A stretch of 64,000 bases of DNA from Viscum album (lineage: Eukaryota > Streptophyta > Magnoliopsida > Santalales > Viscaceae). The stretch spans positions 1,266,469,424-1,266,533,423 of the forward strand of contig OY728147.1 of assembly GCA_963277665.1 (NCBI GenBank). Direction: 5' to 3'. The notes beneath the pieces were generated by a model that worked only from the letters and a program-made list of their open reading frames with translations, searched no databases and was not told the DNA's origin. This document shows, in pieces, positions 12,681 through 26,088 of the stretch. A program made the position numbers and the translations under genes. Position 1 is the first letter of the stretch. Each line of letters starts with the position of its first letter.

Positions 12681-15479
12681 TGTAACATCATGGATTTTCA
12701 TAAAGGTATGAAACATTTATATTTTTGTTCTTATTCATTAAAGAGACCTAAATGTGATTCATAATCAATTTAAGGAGTCCTCAAGAATTTCTATGGGTCA
12801 TTTGAAACCTAAAACCATGAAAAAGAAAGGGCATACTTGGTTGCACAGTTTTTTGGTAACTGTGTGACCTAGGGCGCACACCTGTGCGATCCTTATACAA
12901 TCTTTGGAAGAGATATTTTGAATGAGTTGTGAAAATTCAATAAAACTGTGTAGAAAATAATGCAATGTACACTATGAATTGTGACCAACACATGGTTGGT
13001 GCATATTTTGGGAAACCTGTGTGGCCAAGCTATGTGCAGTGCACAAATGGGTGATTTTACAGTTTCCCCCTATTAAATGATCTAAGGAAAATAATTCTCT
13101 TCTCCATTTTTTCCTCTAGTGTATGAGCTTCCTCCACCCTTTTTGTAACCCTCCACTTCAAGAACCAAGGAATGATGTTTTAGCCTCTAAAATGCTTCAA
13201 TTCTTCCATCATTAGATCCATTGGAAGAATAGAGGTACAATCTACAATACTCTCTAATACTTTTCAAGTTCTTCATCCCATCTATTGTGATATTTCGGTG
13301 CAATATAATTTTCCCCATTTTTGTGTCATTTGATAGTTTCTTCATTATCTTCCAACCTAGATCAAATTATATCTTGATAATCGATGAAGAAATATATATG
13401 AGGCTAAAGTAGATGGTCATGTCCTTTTTCTGTTATTTCATTGTGTTTCATAAGTTATGTTGTTGTGCTGCTCGTTAAGCTATTTGGGAGAAGCCTCCAA
13501 AATTTGAATTTAATATTTTTTAGTTGTGTCACTCAGGTGTTATATTCCCCATTGATGTAGAATCACCTTAGAGGGGGATTTTCTAGTCTTATGTTACCCC
13601 TTTTGGTGGGATATTACTATAAAGTCCCTTCTTCTTTTGTTTAAAAATGTTTTAACATACATTGAGGTGTCTTTTCATGCGACATTTTTCTTAATTAGCT
13701 ATGTTAAATTGTTTAGGGAGATGATCCATGTTTTAGTCCCCTATACACCATGGTATAAATGAATTCATCTAGTTAAATAAATTTGTCCCATGTGCTTAAA
13801 TTATTATTCCATATGAATCAAATTGAAATTACCCAATTACTTGATTTGGAAATTAAGCCTAATATGATCTAATGAATTGATTTGAATATGAAAGGCCATC
13901 AATTGAACTATGTTTTAAATTGTGAAGGATTTGATCTTATTGACTAGACCTTGACAAATTCCACTTATGGTTGGTTTGGTTGAATGTATTGGTCATGTTC
14001 TTATAACATGGGCCATGTGACTCCAATAAGATTGATAATTTGTTTTCCTAACCAATACACCATATGATGTAAATGCTAAATTAAATGAGATTCCCTATTT
14101 TTTACATGTTATATATGTTATTCTTGGTTATGTGTGTTTTCTAAAGTATTGACGGTGAACAAAGGGTTTTCTAACTTAAGGTCCCTATTGAAGGACTCTC
14201 ATACCATTGATAAACTTTGTAAAATATTGTTAAATACGTTGTGGGTGTTATAAGTTATGCATGTGATGGGATTTATGTATGTCATGTACCTTGCCTCAAG
14301 ACATGTGATGCATGTTCCATAGGGTAGACCCCTTGAATGGACTCAATGATATATTTTGTTGTACCATGAAATGAGAGAGACTTGGACCACTATTTGAAAT
14401 ACTGAGTACAATCATAGAGGTTATTTCATACTATTTTTACATCATTCTAAACTGACACTTGGGACTTCATACTTGGGTCACCTTTTATGGACTCTTGGTA
14501 TTGGACATTGACTGAGCAATTTGAGTGATTCTTAGAATATATTTCCATATTTCCATGTATGGGCTCACGTTGTCTTCACATGTTTTATAAAAGATGATTA
14601 AAAATGTTTTCAAAGTAAATTAATGTTTTCAGATGAGAAATGGTTAGTTAGTTAGTAAAACATAGGGATGTATCCTCTAATCACAATAATAAGCTTGGGA
14701 ATAGTATAACCTATGGAAAAAATATCATCTCACCTAAATATTGTATGTCTTATGGGTTCAAACACCCCATCATAGGCCAAAGTAGATATTTGGGAAGGTG
14801 TGGAAGTGGAACCCAGTCCAATGATTTTAGTTATTCATTTTGTTTTTCATTTAAATGGTTAGAAAAAATTGTTATTATTTATAATTCACAAAATAAAAAG
14901 GATTTAAAACCACGGGTGACGGCCTACTAAGATTATGTATCACACCCTTCTCAGGCACCATTGGTAGCTAAAAAACCTTTTGAGTTTAGGTATTGAGAAA
15001 GAGAACACACAGTTTCCTATTCATGATTTACATTTCTAGGATGGAGTAGGGTGTAGAGGGCTGATCTTATGCAAAATATGATATATGTAGAAGTTTTTGG
15101 ATTATTCTATATACTTTTAATCATGTTGTAGAGGCTCTTACCCCCTACTTTCCATGATTAGTAAATTTTGTATAGGCATGGCATGTTATTATCAACAGTT
15201 TTTCAGTTTAGTTATTATTCTTCCTTTCATTTATTCATTTTACTAAATGTTTAGGATTTGTATATCCACTCATATCTAGATATTCTTATTTATTCTTATG
15301 TTTCTTAAATATTTAATACTTATCTCTAATCTGATTAAGGAGGTAATAGTCTCCCCATGGACTTACCCAAATCCCTTGCTGCTAGTTGACAACCTATGTC
15401 ATTTTGGTAGATTTGGTTGAGGTCTTGTGGCTAACTGCCTCGGGGCACTATTAAATGGAACTAGAGGTAGGATGCTACA
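12681..15479 (+). mobile_element. Element B, 5' LTR (Ty3/Gypsy)
   Basis: A 2799-bp LTR beginning TGTAACATCATGG and ending GGATGCTACA. It pairs with 33249-35998 (2750 bp): both begin with ACTTTTCATAAAGGTATG-like sequence and share ACCTAAAACC, GGTGATTTTA, GAAGCCTCCAAAAT and the GGCAGGATGCTACA end. A TATAAAA at 14586-14592 is matched by TATAAA at 35125 and is a candidate promoter. No genes: 14745-14930 and 15488-15679 are chance frames. Confidence 0.9.
14586..14592 (+). promoter_or_regulatory. Candidate TATA box in element B 5' LTR
   Basis: TATAAAA within GTTTTATAAAAGATG, at the same place as TATAAA in the 3' LTR (35125-35130). It lies about 1.9 kb into the LTR. Conservation in both copies is expected of any LTR position, so this supports but does not prove a promoter. 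Confidence 0.35.
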
Positions 15480-15482
15480 AAG

Positions 15483-15495
15483 TGGTATTAGAAAA
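15483..15495 (+). other. Primer-binding site of element B
   Basis: AGTGGTATTAGAAAA follows the LTR end after about three bases. It matches TGGTATCAGAGC with C-to-T and G-to-A changes. Known role: annealing site for tRNA-Met that primes minus-strand cDNA. Confidence 0.8.
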
Positions 15496-16599
15496 TTTTC
15501 TTTTTTGTCTTACTGTTTGGGTTACACAGAAGAATGCGACATTTTAATTTTGTTAAGAGAATCTTCTTGATAGTATACAACCCATATTTTGGGGGAACCC
15601 AATTTACTTTAGATTGGTAAGTGTTTCTATTACTTTCTCTAATTATGGGTTCATAGAATTTCACCATTGGGTAAGTCACTTATTATATGTTGTCTAAATT
15701 TTGAATTTACTTGAATATGTTTTTTAGTTCTCACACAATCATGTTTGGGAACATTGAAATCTTGCATCATACTTGGTATAACAGAACTGAATTTTCATAC
15801 ATCTTTCCTTTTCTTATATAATTATTAGCATACATTGCATGTATTGCTAGTTTTTTTCACATGTGCCTTATTAGTTATGATTTGCGATGTTATATAGATT
15901 ACATTGGTGACATAATTGGTTTATATTTGACCAATAATTCCACATTAGTTGTTTTTTTTGGTGAGTGCCACGTATTGTTCAACTAGAAAAACAAATATGG
16001 CATGTTACACATGTTTATTAGGGTAAGGGTCAAGATGAACTTAGTTTATATGTTGATTGATATGTATATGGTATAAGAGCCCTCATGTGTTGGAATTAGT
16101 GATGTAATTAAATAGATCACAAATCTAACAACCAATTAAACAATGATGGACCTATTAGAATCAAAATGAATATGTTCCTTAGAATAAAATTTTTTTCTTT
16201 GTAAGAAAAATGAGAGACTTTAGCCTATCCTGACCTTAGTAGTGGGTTGTAGGACATGTATCTTCATTCCTTTCTATCAATATTTCTTTGTAACTAGACC
16301 TAGATCATTGAGTATGATAGGGTATTTATGTGATTATAGGTATGCTTGCACCTATTCTTTTCAATTTTAACTATCTAATATAAATCTGATCTGAGGAATG
16401 TATTTCAAAATTGCAGAGCCATTCCACCATGAAGTACACATGTAGTATTCCATGAAAGTTTTGATAAGCATCCTCCAAAGGTGGTGATCCCTAAGCCACC
16501 TATGATATCACATGAAGCTCCACATTGGGTATCTCCTACATAACTTCCATTTGGTGATGATTCCCAGATCTAGGATAGTTTTCTCTACTTCATGTAAAT
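15496..16599 (+). mobile_element. Element B leader between primer site and gag
   Basis: About 1.1 kb of AT-rich sequence with no recognisable domain. By position it is the untranslated leader and perhaps the first part of gag. Confidence 0.5.
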
Positions 16600-17764
16600 A
16601 GTTCAAGGTGCTCCTCGATCTGAACCATCTATGGAAGAGCTAACCAGATAATTACAGCAGTTAAATCCTCCCACCTTTTTGGGAGATGTAGGACCATAGG
16701 CTTCTAAATAATGGTTGGAGGTTATGCTGTCGATATTTGATCACCTCAATATGCCTATAGAGAATAGCTTTAATGTTGTGACATATATGCTATGTGACTC
16801 CCCCAAGTGATGGTGGGATGCTCTGACGTAGGTTAGTCAACATCAGGGTATGATCTGGGAAGACTTTTATATAGCCTTTTTTGAATATTTATTCCCTATT
16901 ACATTGATAATGGATCAAGATTGGTAATTCATGTACCTGGATAAAGGTTACATGTAAGCTAAATAATATCTGTCCTGCTTCACCGAATTATAATGTTTTG
17001 CACAAAGCTTGGCTAGTGATGACAAAAATACTACAAGGAACCTAGGGGATGGGATTGTTTATGTCATATACTTATAGGTAAACATCTTTGAATGACCACA
17101 ATTTATTTAATATTCAACAATCCCCTTATCTCTAAGAAGAACCTAAGGGAATCAGGTGACATCAAGCGGAGCATTTTATCTTCAAGTAAGACTAGCGGTG
17201 GTTTATCTAGTGGAAATAAGAAATACTTTGAGAGTAAATGTGGGGGAGGAACTAGCCATGTGTAATTCTATGATCCTATTTTGAGTCACTAGTGAAATAG
17301 TACGAGCCATAAAATTCCCCAATGTATGACGAATGTGATAGATTTTCGGGGTTGAGGTAGAATATTTCACCTCTAGACTTTTTACTGGTAGTTTCCTTTG
17401 AAGAAAAGTGAGTGAGGTTCTGAACCACCACCACTTACAGGTGTAGGGTTAGTGACACCTCATTAGGCATGTATATTGTCATCTACAAGTATTCCAAGAT
17501 AAGTTGGTGTTTTTGGTTGAGGAAGTAAGGCTTTAGAGTTTCATCGTCAATAGAATAGAACCACTCAGGCTACTCAGGCAACTTCTCAAGGCCATGGTTC
17601 AAGCCATGTCTATGTTTTCATCCTAAACCAGAGGAGAAATGTCCAAGGGAATAAATAATTAGAGGCACTGTTCTAGTATCATATAAATTATTATATGCCT
17701 CATTTCATATAGTTGCATCGCAATCCTTTCTATCTGTTACAACTATGGGAAGTCTTGTCTTAGT
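16600..17764 (+). pseudogene. Element B gag remnant (capsid and zinc knuckle)
   Basis: Reading near 16630-16900 gives PSMEEL, LNPPTFLGDVGP, WLEVMLSIFDHLNMP, FNVVTYMLC, WWDAL and WEDFYIAFFEYLFP. This is the typical gypsy gag capsid pattern (PP-F-G, W, ML-G-A--WW, W--F---F---YFP). At about 17737-17765 CYNYGKSCLSD is a degraded CCHC zinc knuckle. Element C is inserted just after it. Frame breaks and stops occur throughout. Family role: packaging of element RNA into virus-like particles; this copy cannot make an intact protein. Confidence 0.85.
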
Positions 17765-17769
17765 GATCG
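17765..17769. repeat. Probable left target-site duplication of element C
   Basis: GATCG here against GATTT at 29928-29932. Only three of five bases agree (one a C-to-T change), so this is weaker than the TSDs of A and B. The insertion is nevertheless clear from the LTR pair. Confidence 0.4.
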
Positions 17770-18243
17770 TGCAATGCCCCGACCCCAGAAGCCTAGATAT
17801 GGTGTATTATTTTATTAAATTGGAATTATTACATGGAGTCAAATGATGAAGTAAAAATTAGATTAGTTGTCTTGGAAATACATATTACGTACACGATATC
17901 TATAATATATTAGGAAATAGAAAATTCATACATGATAAATCATAAATGAAATATTCTTCATCCTTGAAACCCATTCAAAGGATTCCCCTTCCTAACCTGG
18001 GGAAACAAAACATATTAAGGGTGAGAAAAAATGCTCATTGATGGTAATTAAAGTGGATGATATAATGAAATAATGAGAATAAATCAACATGGAAAGGTAG
18101 ATAATTGAAACACATTCCATTTAATTAATAATCCGAGATTAAATATTTACCAAGGATATTATAACTAATTTAAAAATCACATTGAATAATATAACTAATA
18201 CATAATTATAGAATTCATAATTATGGATATCTAAAATATAACA

Positions 18244-18363
18244 TTAAGGATTCATGTCTATAATCTAATACATTCAAGGCCTTTTAGGGAGAATCTAATG
18301 TTGTCAAGGCTTCATGCCAAGAATCTATTACTGTCAATGGTTCATGCTTAGAATCTAATAAAT
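18244..18363. repeat. Tandem repeat, about 4 x 30 bp, in C 3' LTR
   Basis: Four diverged units built on TCAAGG-TTCATGCCAAGAATCTAAT follow head to tail. Unit starts are near 18244, 18273, 18304 and 18334. The partner LTR has the same array at about 24911-25029, so it predates insertion. The A LTRs have at most one or two units there. Confidence 0.75.
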
Positions 18364-19369
18364 GGGCATGGCCTTAGCCAAATCCATATATATTTTGTCT
18401 CATGAAACCTATTGATGCATCAATGGACTATATTGGGTCCCGCCCATCGCTTATTAAATCCAATGCATTCATCATATGTATAATAATTGACTTAATTAAT
18501 AAATAATGTACCTTATCATTAAATATCCATATTGAATAAACAATATGGTTTTATCAATAATTATACATTTTTTGATTATTAATAATGAAGTTTGTTGATG
18601 TTGTGGAATGGAAATGAAGTTTAAAGATCACTACAAAATTCTAAAGGAAAATAAGCTTTAAACATTCCAAAGTGTCTCATACCTCTTTGAAGAATTTAAA
18701 TAATAATTCCCAATTAATTAAAATAAACTTAGAATATCGTGAGAATAAGAATAATCATGATACAACATGTCAAAGGGAAGTATATACACTATATAAAAGT
18801 GAATTTCTTCATAATAACAAATAAGTCTCAATGGTATGTAAATTGTGGCGAAATCCCATACAATTAAGGTAACATATGAATTGGAAGACCAAATAGTAAT
18901 GATAATAAAATTGAACTTTTAAATACCGTGATAATAAAATAATTCATGATTTAGTATATTATAATTTTCTATGTTCACACTTTAAAAATTAAGTGGTGTT
19001 AATGGCATGTGCCTCATGAAGAGAAAAGTGAGACAATAATCTCTTACCTTAACCATCCTTTTGTTGCATGGTATTTATCCCATTTTATAATTGTTTAAAA
19101 TTTGTTACTAATTTATTCCAAAACCATAGTGACATTTATATTATCATATATCATCTTCTTAAAATATCTTCTTAGCCATTTGTTATCAATCTTTCGTTAT
19201 TCTCACTATTTCAGGTGCTAATTGCTTAGTTTTCTAAAGTATGTTTTAACTTATTATTTGTTGTTTCTATTACATAGATAATGATTTCATAAAATCTATA
19301 TTGTAAAAAATGATTTAATTGTGAAATATATTCATTGTATATCTAATCTAAATAGTTCATAATTCTTAG

Positions 19370-19830
19370 AGATAAGAAATAAAGTCCATCGTTCATGGAA
19401 ACGGTAGGTCATACGTACACATGAACGCTGCTTTCATTTCATTGTTGTATTAAAAAACTGAATTGTAAATGATATATAAGTATATTATAATTAAAATATA
19501 ATATATATGTCATATATTTTACATTGTTTAATTAATACCATCATGTATACGTTCTATGAATAGTGTGAACAAGTGACATTATTTTGAGGGGGTGGTAGTC
19601 CACACTTCCACAAATATTGTTATCGTATTTCTAAAAACTATAAAGTATAATGGTATGTTTAATAAAACAATTATAGAAGCATAAATACATAATAAATATC
19701 ATATATATAATATATTAACATAGTTTCCATAGTAATTTCTACCATGAGAGGGGGTAAAGTAAAAAATGAACAATCATCATTTTGTGAGGCTATAGTTCGC
19801 CATGCACGTAAACATTATACCTATTACCAA
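19370..19830 (+). repeat. Three copies of the family leader motif in C 3' LTR
   Basis: Copies at about 19385-19445, 19565-19620 and 19770-19835. The first reads CATCGTTCATGGA, GGTAGGTCATACGTACACAT, GAAC then TTTCATTTC. The second has GGGGGTGGTAGTCCACAC, the third GTGAGG, TAGTTCGCCATGCACG and AATTGAATGG. Spacing is about 190-200 bp. They lie downstream of the minus-strand TATA box at 20156 in transcription sense. Confidence 0.65.
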
Positions 19831-20155
19831 TTGAATGGATGTGTGAGTAATTGAAGGTAGATATATTAAAATAATTAAATAATAGTATATTGAGGATACT
19901 AGTGTGGTTATATAATCATGTAATAAGAAATTTTTTGGGATTGGGGAATGAAAATAAAACTAAATAGTCTAAGGAAAGACGATACCTCTTAATCAGGTAA
20001 CTCCTTTTAGATTGTACCAAAATGATTCATTGGATTAATTTATTACATAATTGGGGATTAAATGAGGAATTTATGGATGTTGGGAAGTGAAATTGGTATA
20101 TATTGGCCAATCCTCAATGGTTTGAAAGGTGTGAGGAATTAGACGGTTGGTGGCC

Positions 20156-20162
20156 TTTTATA
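20156..20162 (-). promoter_or_regulatory. TATA box of C 3' LTR
   Basis: TTTTATA on the plus strand (TATAAAA on the minus) within GGCCTTTTATAAGGGAGGGG. The same block is at 28120 in the partner, 38509 and 45051 in A, and on the plus strand at 58384 in G. Conservation across three elements, next to a C-rich flank, makes this the likely core promoter. Confidence 0.65.
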
Positions 20163-21975
20163 AGGGAGGGGGAGTGTGACTCTTGTAAATACCAAAAGGT
20201 ATTCATTAATGGGAAGTCTACCATTCCTAACATGTAACCAAAATAGAACAATAATGTATTAAATGTGAAAATGGTCAATAAAACCATTAAAAATAAAAAA
20301 AATATGTGTAGTTTAATAATTTGGTTCCTCAGCTTGTAAGATTCCCCGATTTTATGATTTTTGTTTTTAGTAAAGCATCCAGTTTTCTAACATAAGTAAT
20401 TTTAACATTAAGACTAAAATTAATTGTCATTTATTAAAATATATAAAAACAATTAAATATTAATATGGTAAAAATTTTATAAAATAAAAAAAACCTATGT
20501 TTTGGAATTTAATTTTAAAACAAGCTCTTGGATGTGCTAAAACACTGCTTAATCTCGGACCATATTAATAATGTTTTTACAATATATGGGTCAATATGTT
20601 AATTAGAAAAGTTAAATTGGTCCATCAATATAATATATTTAAAATTTATTAACACTTAAAAAAACTTGTCAAAATATTGTATTTTTATTAATTTTAAATC
20701 ATTTAAAAAATTATCGTTTATTGTAAAATAACAATAATGCAAATTCTAATATTATATATTTAAATATAATTTCGAAATATTAAAAAAAATATTTGAATTA
20801 AAAAATTCTAGTTTTATATATTTTTATCATGATATATTCATTTAAAAAATAATTAATGAAATTAATTCAATCTATTTACTTCACTTTTAATATTTATAGT
20901 ATCATTTAATTTAGTTAATTATTAACCAAATAATCACTACATTGGAGTTTCTTAAGAATTTTATATAACTAATTCATCTTTAAAAATTAATGATAACATA
21001 TTATGATAAAATTGATGAATTTATATTTCAAAAGGATATTTAAAACCTAAAATATGATTTCTTTACATATCTCAATGTTTTATAAATGTTAAAGGTAAGA
21101 AAAGTTCCCTTTATGTCTCTTTCCTTAGTTAACCTTTTATATTGGTAACTTCCATATAATAATATCAAAATAAAGCATAAAATTCGATCCAAGAGGGTAT
21201 TTTGTAAAACTATTTGCAACCAACATCTTTTTTATAAGTGTCCAAGTTGTTTTGGCCCTTAAGATTAAGGTTTATCCCCTTGTTAATCTTAATTTTACCC
21301 TAATCACTGTAATTAATTTTAATCACTTTCACTCATCATTTTGGACAAAAAATAAGTTGATATTATTAGACCGAAAATATTATACTGATTATAATCAGGT
21401 ATGTTTTTTTAAAAAATTCAAATTATATAAGTGGGAAAATTAAGATTAACACTAATCCTGCAGACGTGGTGAGAAAGCGTGTTTCCAAAGTAAAAACGTT
21501 CAAAAGTTAAATAAGTCCTTATATCTAATTTAAATATAAAATTGATTCCAATGACCTACATTGGATTAATATATGTATTATTGATCTATTTTAAAACTAA
21601 AAACCAATTTGAAATATAATTTAACAATAGTAATTATTTAAAAAAAAGTCAATTTTTAACTAAAATGCAGTATTTTTTCACGGGTCATCAAAAAATATAA
21701 CTCCTTGGAAAAATGCCAAAAATTAAACATAATATCATTTTGATATTTAGAATACAAAAATAAATTTTATTTTGAAAATTAAAATTTATAAAATTATCAT
21801 AATTTAGTTTTAGAAAAAGGATTTTCATTAGATGGTGGTAAAACTCAATTTTGTATGAATGCTCATCTGGTGTTTTGTATTTCATAAGCTTTAAAAGGTA
21901 TTGTGTATAAATAAAGAAAGAAAAAAAATTATTTTATTCTAAAATTAAAACATTTTAATGTATTTGTGTGTTATA

Positions 21976-21990
21976 TTTTCCCCACATGAT
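21976..21990 (-). other. Polypurine tract of element C
   Basis: Minus-strand CATGTGGGGAAAA directly before the 3' LTR start TATAACAC (from TGTAACAC). It resembles the GGGGGAGAATG that precedes many gypsy LTRs. Known role: primer for plus-strand DNA synthesis. It fixes the strand of C. Confidence 0.65.
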
Positions 21991-24417
21991 TTAAATTTTT
22001 CCCTTGCAGTTTACACTTGATATTTGTAATCAATATTTTGATATTTGAAAATACTATTATTAAAAAACCAACATCATAAATCGGGTTAACAACACATTTT
22101 ATTAAAAAGAGGGAATGTAAAATTTTAAGTTCTCCACAATACTATGCTTTAAAATAGGATAATATTAGTGAAAACCTAGATATGGAAGATAAATATAACC
22201 ATCATGTTCTGATAGAGAGTGATAGGGAACACATTTAGCTGAAAGTTGTAGACCACATAACCATAAACTATATGTGTGAATAAATTTCATGGATATCATA
22301 AAAATTATTATTATATGTCAAAAAATTTATTTGAATACCATTTATTCCTAGAGTTGAGAGATTACTTCACTCTCTAAGGATATATGTAAATATATGTTTC
22401 TATAAACACAATCTTATCATTTGATTGCACCTTGAATTGTTTATACTACATCTCTTAGAATAGGTTGCATCATATGGTGATGTTATACAATAACCTCAAA
22501 ATCCAAATCCAAAGATCAACATAGACCATTTTTTATATGGTTAAAATTTTTGAAATATCATCATCAAATACTTTATAATCATTTGTAGTGTAGTGAGTAT
22601 TATATAATTTAGATTATCCATATCAATCATGTTTTTAACCAAACATCATTGTCTCAAAATCAGTAACATATCAAGGTTTATCTTTCTGTTAATGATGTGT
22701 TTGAAAAAATGTTTAATTTACTACTGGATAAATTTTCATGGTACTATTCATCATATAATCTCAAATCATTAATAAAAAAGTATTATAGTACAATCCTTAT
22801 ATATTTCATAAATCATATGATAAGAAATTACTCAAAAACATATGGTTACAACATATTTCTTAGATCAAAATACTAATGTGAATTAATCATTCCACTTAAG
22901 TTGTGTTAATAACATATGTTAACCTTGATCTTTTATCTTATTTTGGGGTATATTCTCTTAGAACTTGGAGAATTAATTTTTACAGTTCCCCTTATCATTA
23001 CAGTTGAATCATTGAAAATTAGAAAAAAAAATTATATTCCTTAAAATACTAAGAATGGTGGCCTTTTTCTACACACCTGAAGAGAATATGTTTCTCTTTT
23101 AATCATATACCATGATATTTCCTTCCAAAAGTATCATATGTTGGAAAATAATTCTTCCCCTTTTTCCATTTATCTACATATTTCTCTACCATCCTCTTCT
23201 AATATTTCTTAACATTGAAGCTATAAGAATTTTAGAATTCTTTCTCTGAATTGGTAGTACATAAAACTATTTCATCATATGAATAAAAGATTTGAGACAC
23301 TAGCACCCTTTGAATATTTAGATTAATTCATTAAATTAAATGATCGATATCACATTTTGTGTTGTGTATGAAATCAGTAGTATACCTTACTAACCATATA
23401 AAGTTAGTTTCATACTCTGCTACACTTTCTTCCTTATTTTACTTTAAACTAAGGATCTTTCTCTCATTCTCAATTTTTTTCTCAAGAGGTCATTATTTAT
23501 TGAAAAATATCTCCTTAAAATATTTTTATTCAATGAGTTATATCCTTTTCTTACTTGGTATTTTGGATTAATGACCACCACTGATTGGAATCAACTCTGA
23601 GAGAATACATTGCAAGTTAAACCCTTTCCTTTTAACCACATCCATATCCTGCATATATCTTCTCCAAAGAATTAATACATTTCTACTATGTAATTTTATT
23701 AGAAGTCCCACCAAAGGATGTGGTCCTCTATCACATAAACAGATCCAACAAAGGAGAGTCACTTTGTGGAATAGGTTTATCCATCCAGAAAAGGTTACAT
23801 GTTATAATATTATTTATATTCCATAATATTTTTAAAACAATATTAGTTCTAGTATTAGTTTTATTGGTTTCCTCAGTAGAAAAATTTATACATTTTACAG
23901 GAGTACTGATAACATTGTTCCTTCTAGGTTCCATTCATAAACAATGGTATCTATAGGATTAGCTCATAAAATTATGAACTTTGTATAAATTTAAATACAG
24001 TGTAACATAAATTAAAGAAATTTTATCATAGTTAATATCATAATAATAAACGTGGATTATTTTTGGATATCTTTACTTCTAAATCCTAATAATGGTAGGT
24101 AAAAAAATTAGAACTATTCTAAGAGTATCCCCTGAGTGAGCCAAACTAGGTGTGTAGTAAGGCATTTTGTCATGTGCTAGGTAACACTGAGTCAGGCTTG
24201 GTATACATTGTCAGAGTTGTTACTCCTAGGTACATTTGTGTTATAATCACATCCACTTGATGTATCCAGATAGGTATGTATTGGTTGGAATATCCATATA
24301 ATCTCTACCTCACTAAAAAACTATGATGTTATTCTATACTTATCCTAAAATTTTACATTAGGATTATGTTCCCTTATATATGTTTTATAAATCTAGTTCA
24401 CAATATTTCTACTAAGC
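21991..24417 (-). pseudogene. Element C interior with gag remnant, no pol
   Basis: Only about 2.4 kb separates the LTRs. The right 350 bp (about 24110-24417) match the same place in A (41990-42330): CCAAACTAGGTG-AGTAAGGC, CACATCCACTTG, GGTTATGTTCCCTTAT. On the minus strand near 23340-23560 a stop-rich reading has the spacing of a gypsy gag helical region (EKN-E-ERS--KVK-GRK---V). No protease, RT, RNase H or integrase motif was found. Small minus-strand frames at 23568-23762 and 23731-23934 lie in the expected gag region but carry no recognisable motif. Confidence 0.5.
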
Positions 24418-24432
24418 CTCCCTTGAAACCTA
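24418..24432 (-). other. Primer-binding site of element C
   Basis: Minus-strand CATAGGTTTCAAGG follows the 5' LTR end. It resembles TGGTATCAGAGC with several changes. Element A has a better-preserved TTGGTATTATTGA at the equivalent place, which supports the reading. Confidence 0.5.
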
Positions 24433-24910
24433 TGGTAACACCCCAACCCCAGAAGCTCAAAGATGGTGCATTATTTTATTACACTAGCATGATTAAAAGG
24501 AATTAAATCCTAAAGGACCAATTAGTTTAGCAGTTTTGGAAATCCAGATTACATACATGATTCCCAAAACACATTGGGTATTAGAAAATACATACATGAT
24601 ACATAATAAATGAAATGAACTGAATCCTTGAAACTCATTCAGATTATACATCTTTATAACCTAAGGAAATAAAACATTATAAGGGTGATATGAAATAATA
24701 ATTAAGGGTGTTTAAAGCAAAAGAAATAATTAAACAATTCTAATAAATCAATATGGAATGTTAGATAATTGAAAAACATTCCATTTAATCAATAATCCAA
24801 GAGTGAAGCATAAAATTTGATATTATAACTAATTGAATATTCACATTTTATAGCAATAACTAAATACAAAATTATCGAATTCATAACAATGGATATATAA
24901 AATATATCGT

Positions 24911-25029
24911 TGTTGCTTCATGCCAAGAATCTAATATGTTCAAGGATTCATATTGAGAATCTAATATTCTAAAGGATTATTTAGAAAAATCTATTACTCT
25001 CAAGGATTCATTCCAATAATATGATAAAT
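24911..25029. repeat. Tandem repeat, about 4 x 30 bp, in C 5' LTR
   Basis: Counterpart of 18244-18363: TTCATGCCAAGAATCTAATATG, then CAAGGATTCAT-GAGAATCTAAT, a more diverged unit, and CAAGGATTCATTCCAATAAT. Confidence 0.7.
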
Positions 25030-26074
25030 GGGTGGGATTAGCCAAAACCATATCTATTTTATCTCATGAAATCTACTGATGCATTGAGGAGCTATAGCAG
25101 ACCCTGCTCGTGACATACTAAATCCAATTCATTCCTCATATGTAGAATAATTTATTTAATTAACTAATAATGTGAATTATCATCAAATATACATATTGAA
25201 TAAATAATTTGGTTTTATCAACAATTTTCTAGTGGTGGATAAGTAACAACAAGGGTTATTGTTGTTGATGAATATAAATAACATTTAAAGATCATTAGAT
25301 CATTCTTAAGGAAAATAATCATTAAACATTCCAAAGATCCTCATACCACATTGAAACATTTATATCATTATTTCCCAAGATTTAAATGAAAAATATAATA
25401 TCATTAGAATAAGTAGAATCATGATATAACATTTCAAAGGGTATTATATACATCTTATAAATGTGAAGTTGTTTATAACGACAAATATGTCTCAATGGAA
25501 TGTAAATTGAGAAGAAATCTCTTACCACTGTTGTAACATATGAATTTAAAGACCCAAAAGTAAGGATCATAAAATTGAACATTTAAATTAAATTATAATA
25601 AAATAATTAATGATTTATTATATAAAAATGGGTTGTGTGTACACTACACAACTGAAGTAAGTGGTGTTAATGACTTATGCCTCATAGAAAGAAAAGTGAG
25701 ACAAGAATATCTTACCTTAACCTTACATTAATTGTGATTAAATTAACCTATTTTATAGTGGTTTAAAATATTTTACTAACTTATAAAATTACCATAATCA
25801 TATTTATATTATGATATATCATATTCTTATAATATCTTACTACTGTTTTGTAAACAATCCTTCATTATTCTCACTATATCGAGTCTTAATTTCCATGTTT
25901 TCTCAAGTATGTTTTCACATGTTATTTGTTTTTACTATTACATATATCATGATTTCATCATCTCTAGAATGTTAAACATGTTTTAATTATCATATATATT
26001 CAGTATATATGTGTTTATAAGAGTCCAAAGTATTTTCAAATTAGAAATGAAGTGCACTGTTCATGGATATGGTA

Positions 26075-26088
26075 GGTTGTATATATGC
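26075..26088. repeat. Left target-site duplication of insert D
   Basis: GGTTGTATATATGC, against GGTCGTATATACGC at 27371-27384: 12 of 14 bases match and both differences are C-to-T. The intact sister LTR at 19400 shows the uninterrupted site, so the duplication is well defined. A 14-bp TSD points to L1-type (target-primed) insertion. Confidence 0.85.

Larger units (their letters stand above)
17770..21975 (-). mobile_element. Element C, 3' LTR (minus-strand Ty3/Gypsy)
   Basis: A 4206-bp LTR, starting TGCAATGCCCCGACCCCAG on the plus strand and ending TGTTATA. It pairs with 24433-29927, which is 4.2 kb once insert D is removed. Shared blocks run along the whole length, such as TCATGCCAAGAATCTA, CTTAGCCAAA/ATTAGCCAAA, AGAGAAAAGTGAGACAA, CCTTTTATAAGGGAGGGG and CTAAAATTAAAACATTTTAATGTATT. 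The TATA box on the minus strand and the polypurine tract to the right show minus orientation. LTRs this long are unusual but known in Tekay-type elements. The open frames at 21252-21443 and 21688-21885 are chance. Confidence 0.88.

Noticed and set aside
17770..22040. Plus-strand orientation for C (and A) from a TTTTGATATTTGAAAA site at 22037 and TTTTGGTATTTGAAAA at 39631, resembling a primer site
   Set aside because: The TATA boxes, polypurine tracts, primer sites at the opposite ends and the gag frame in A all point to the minus strand.
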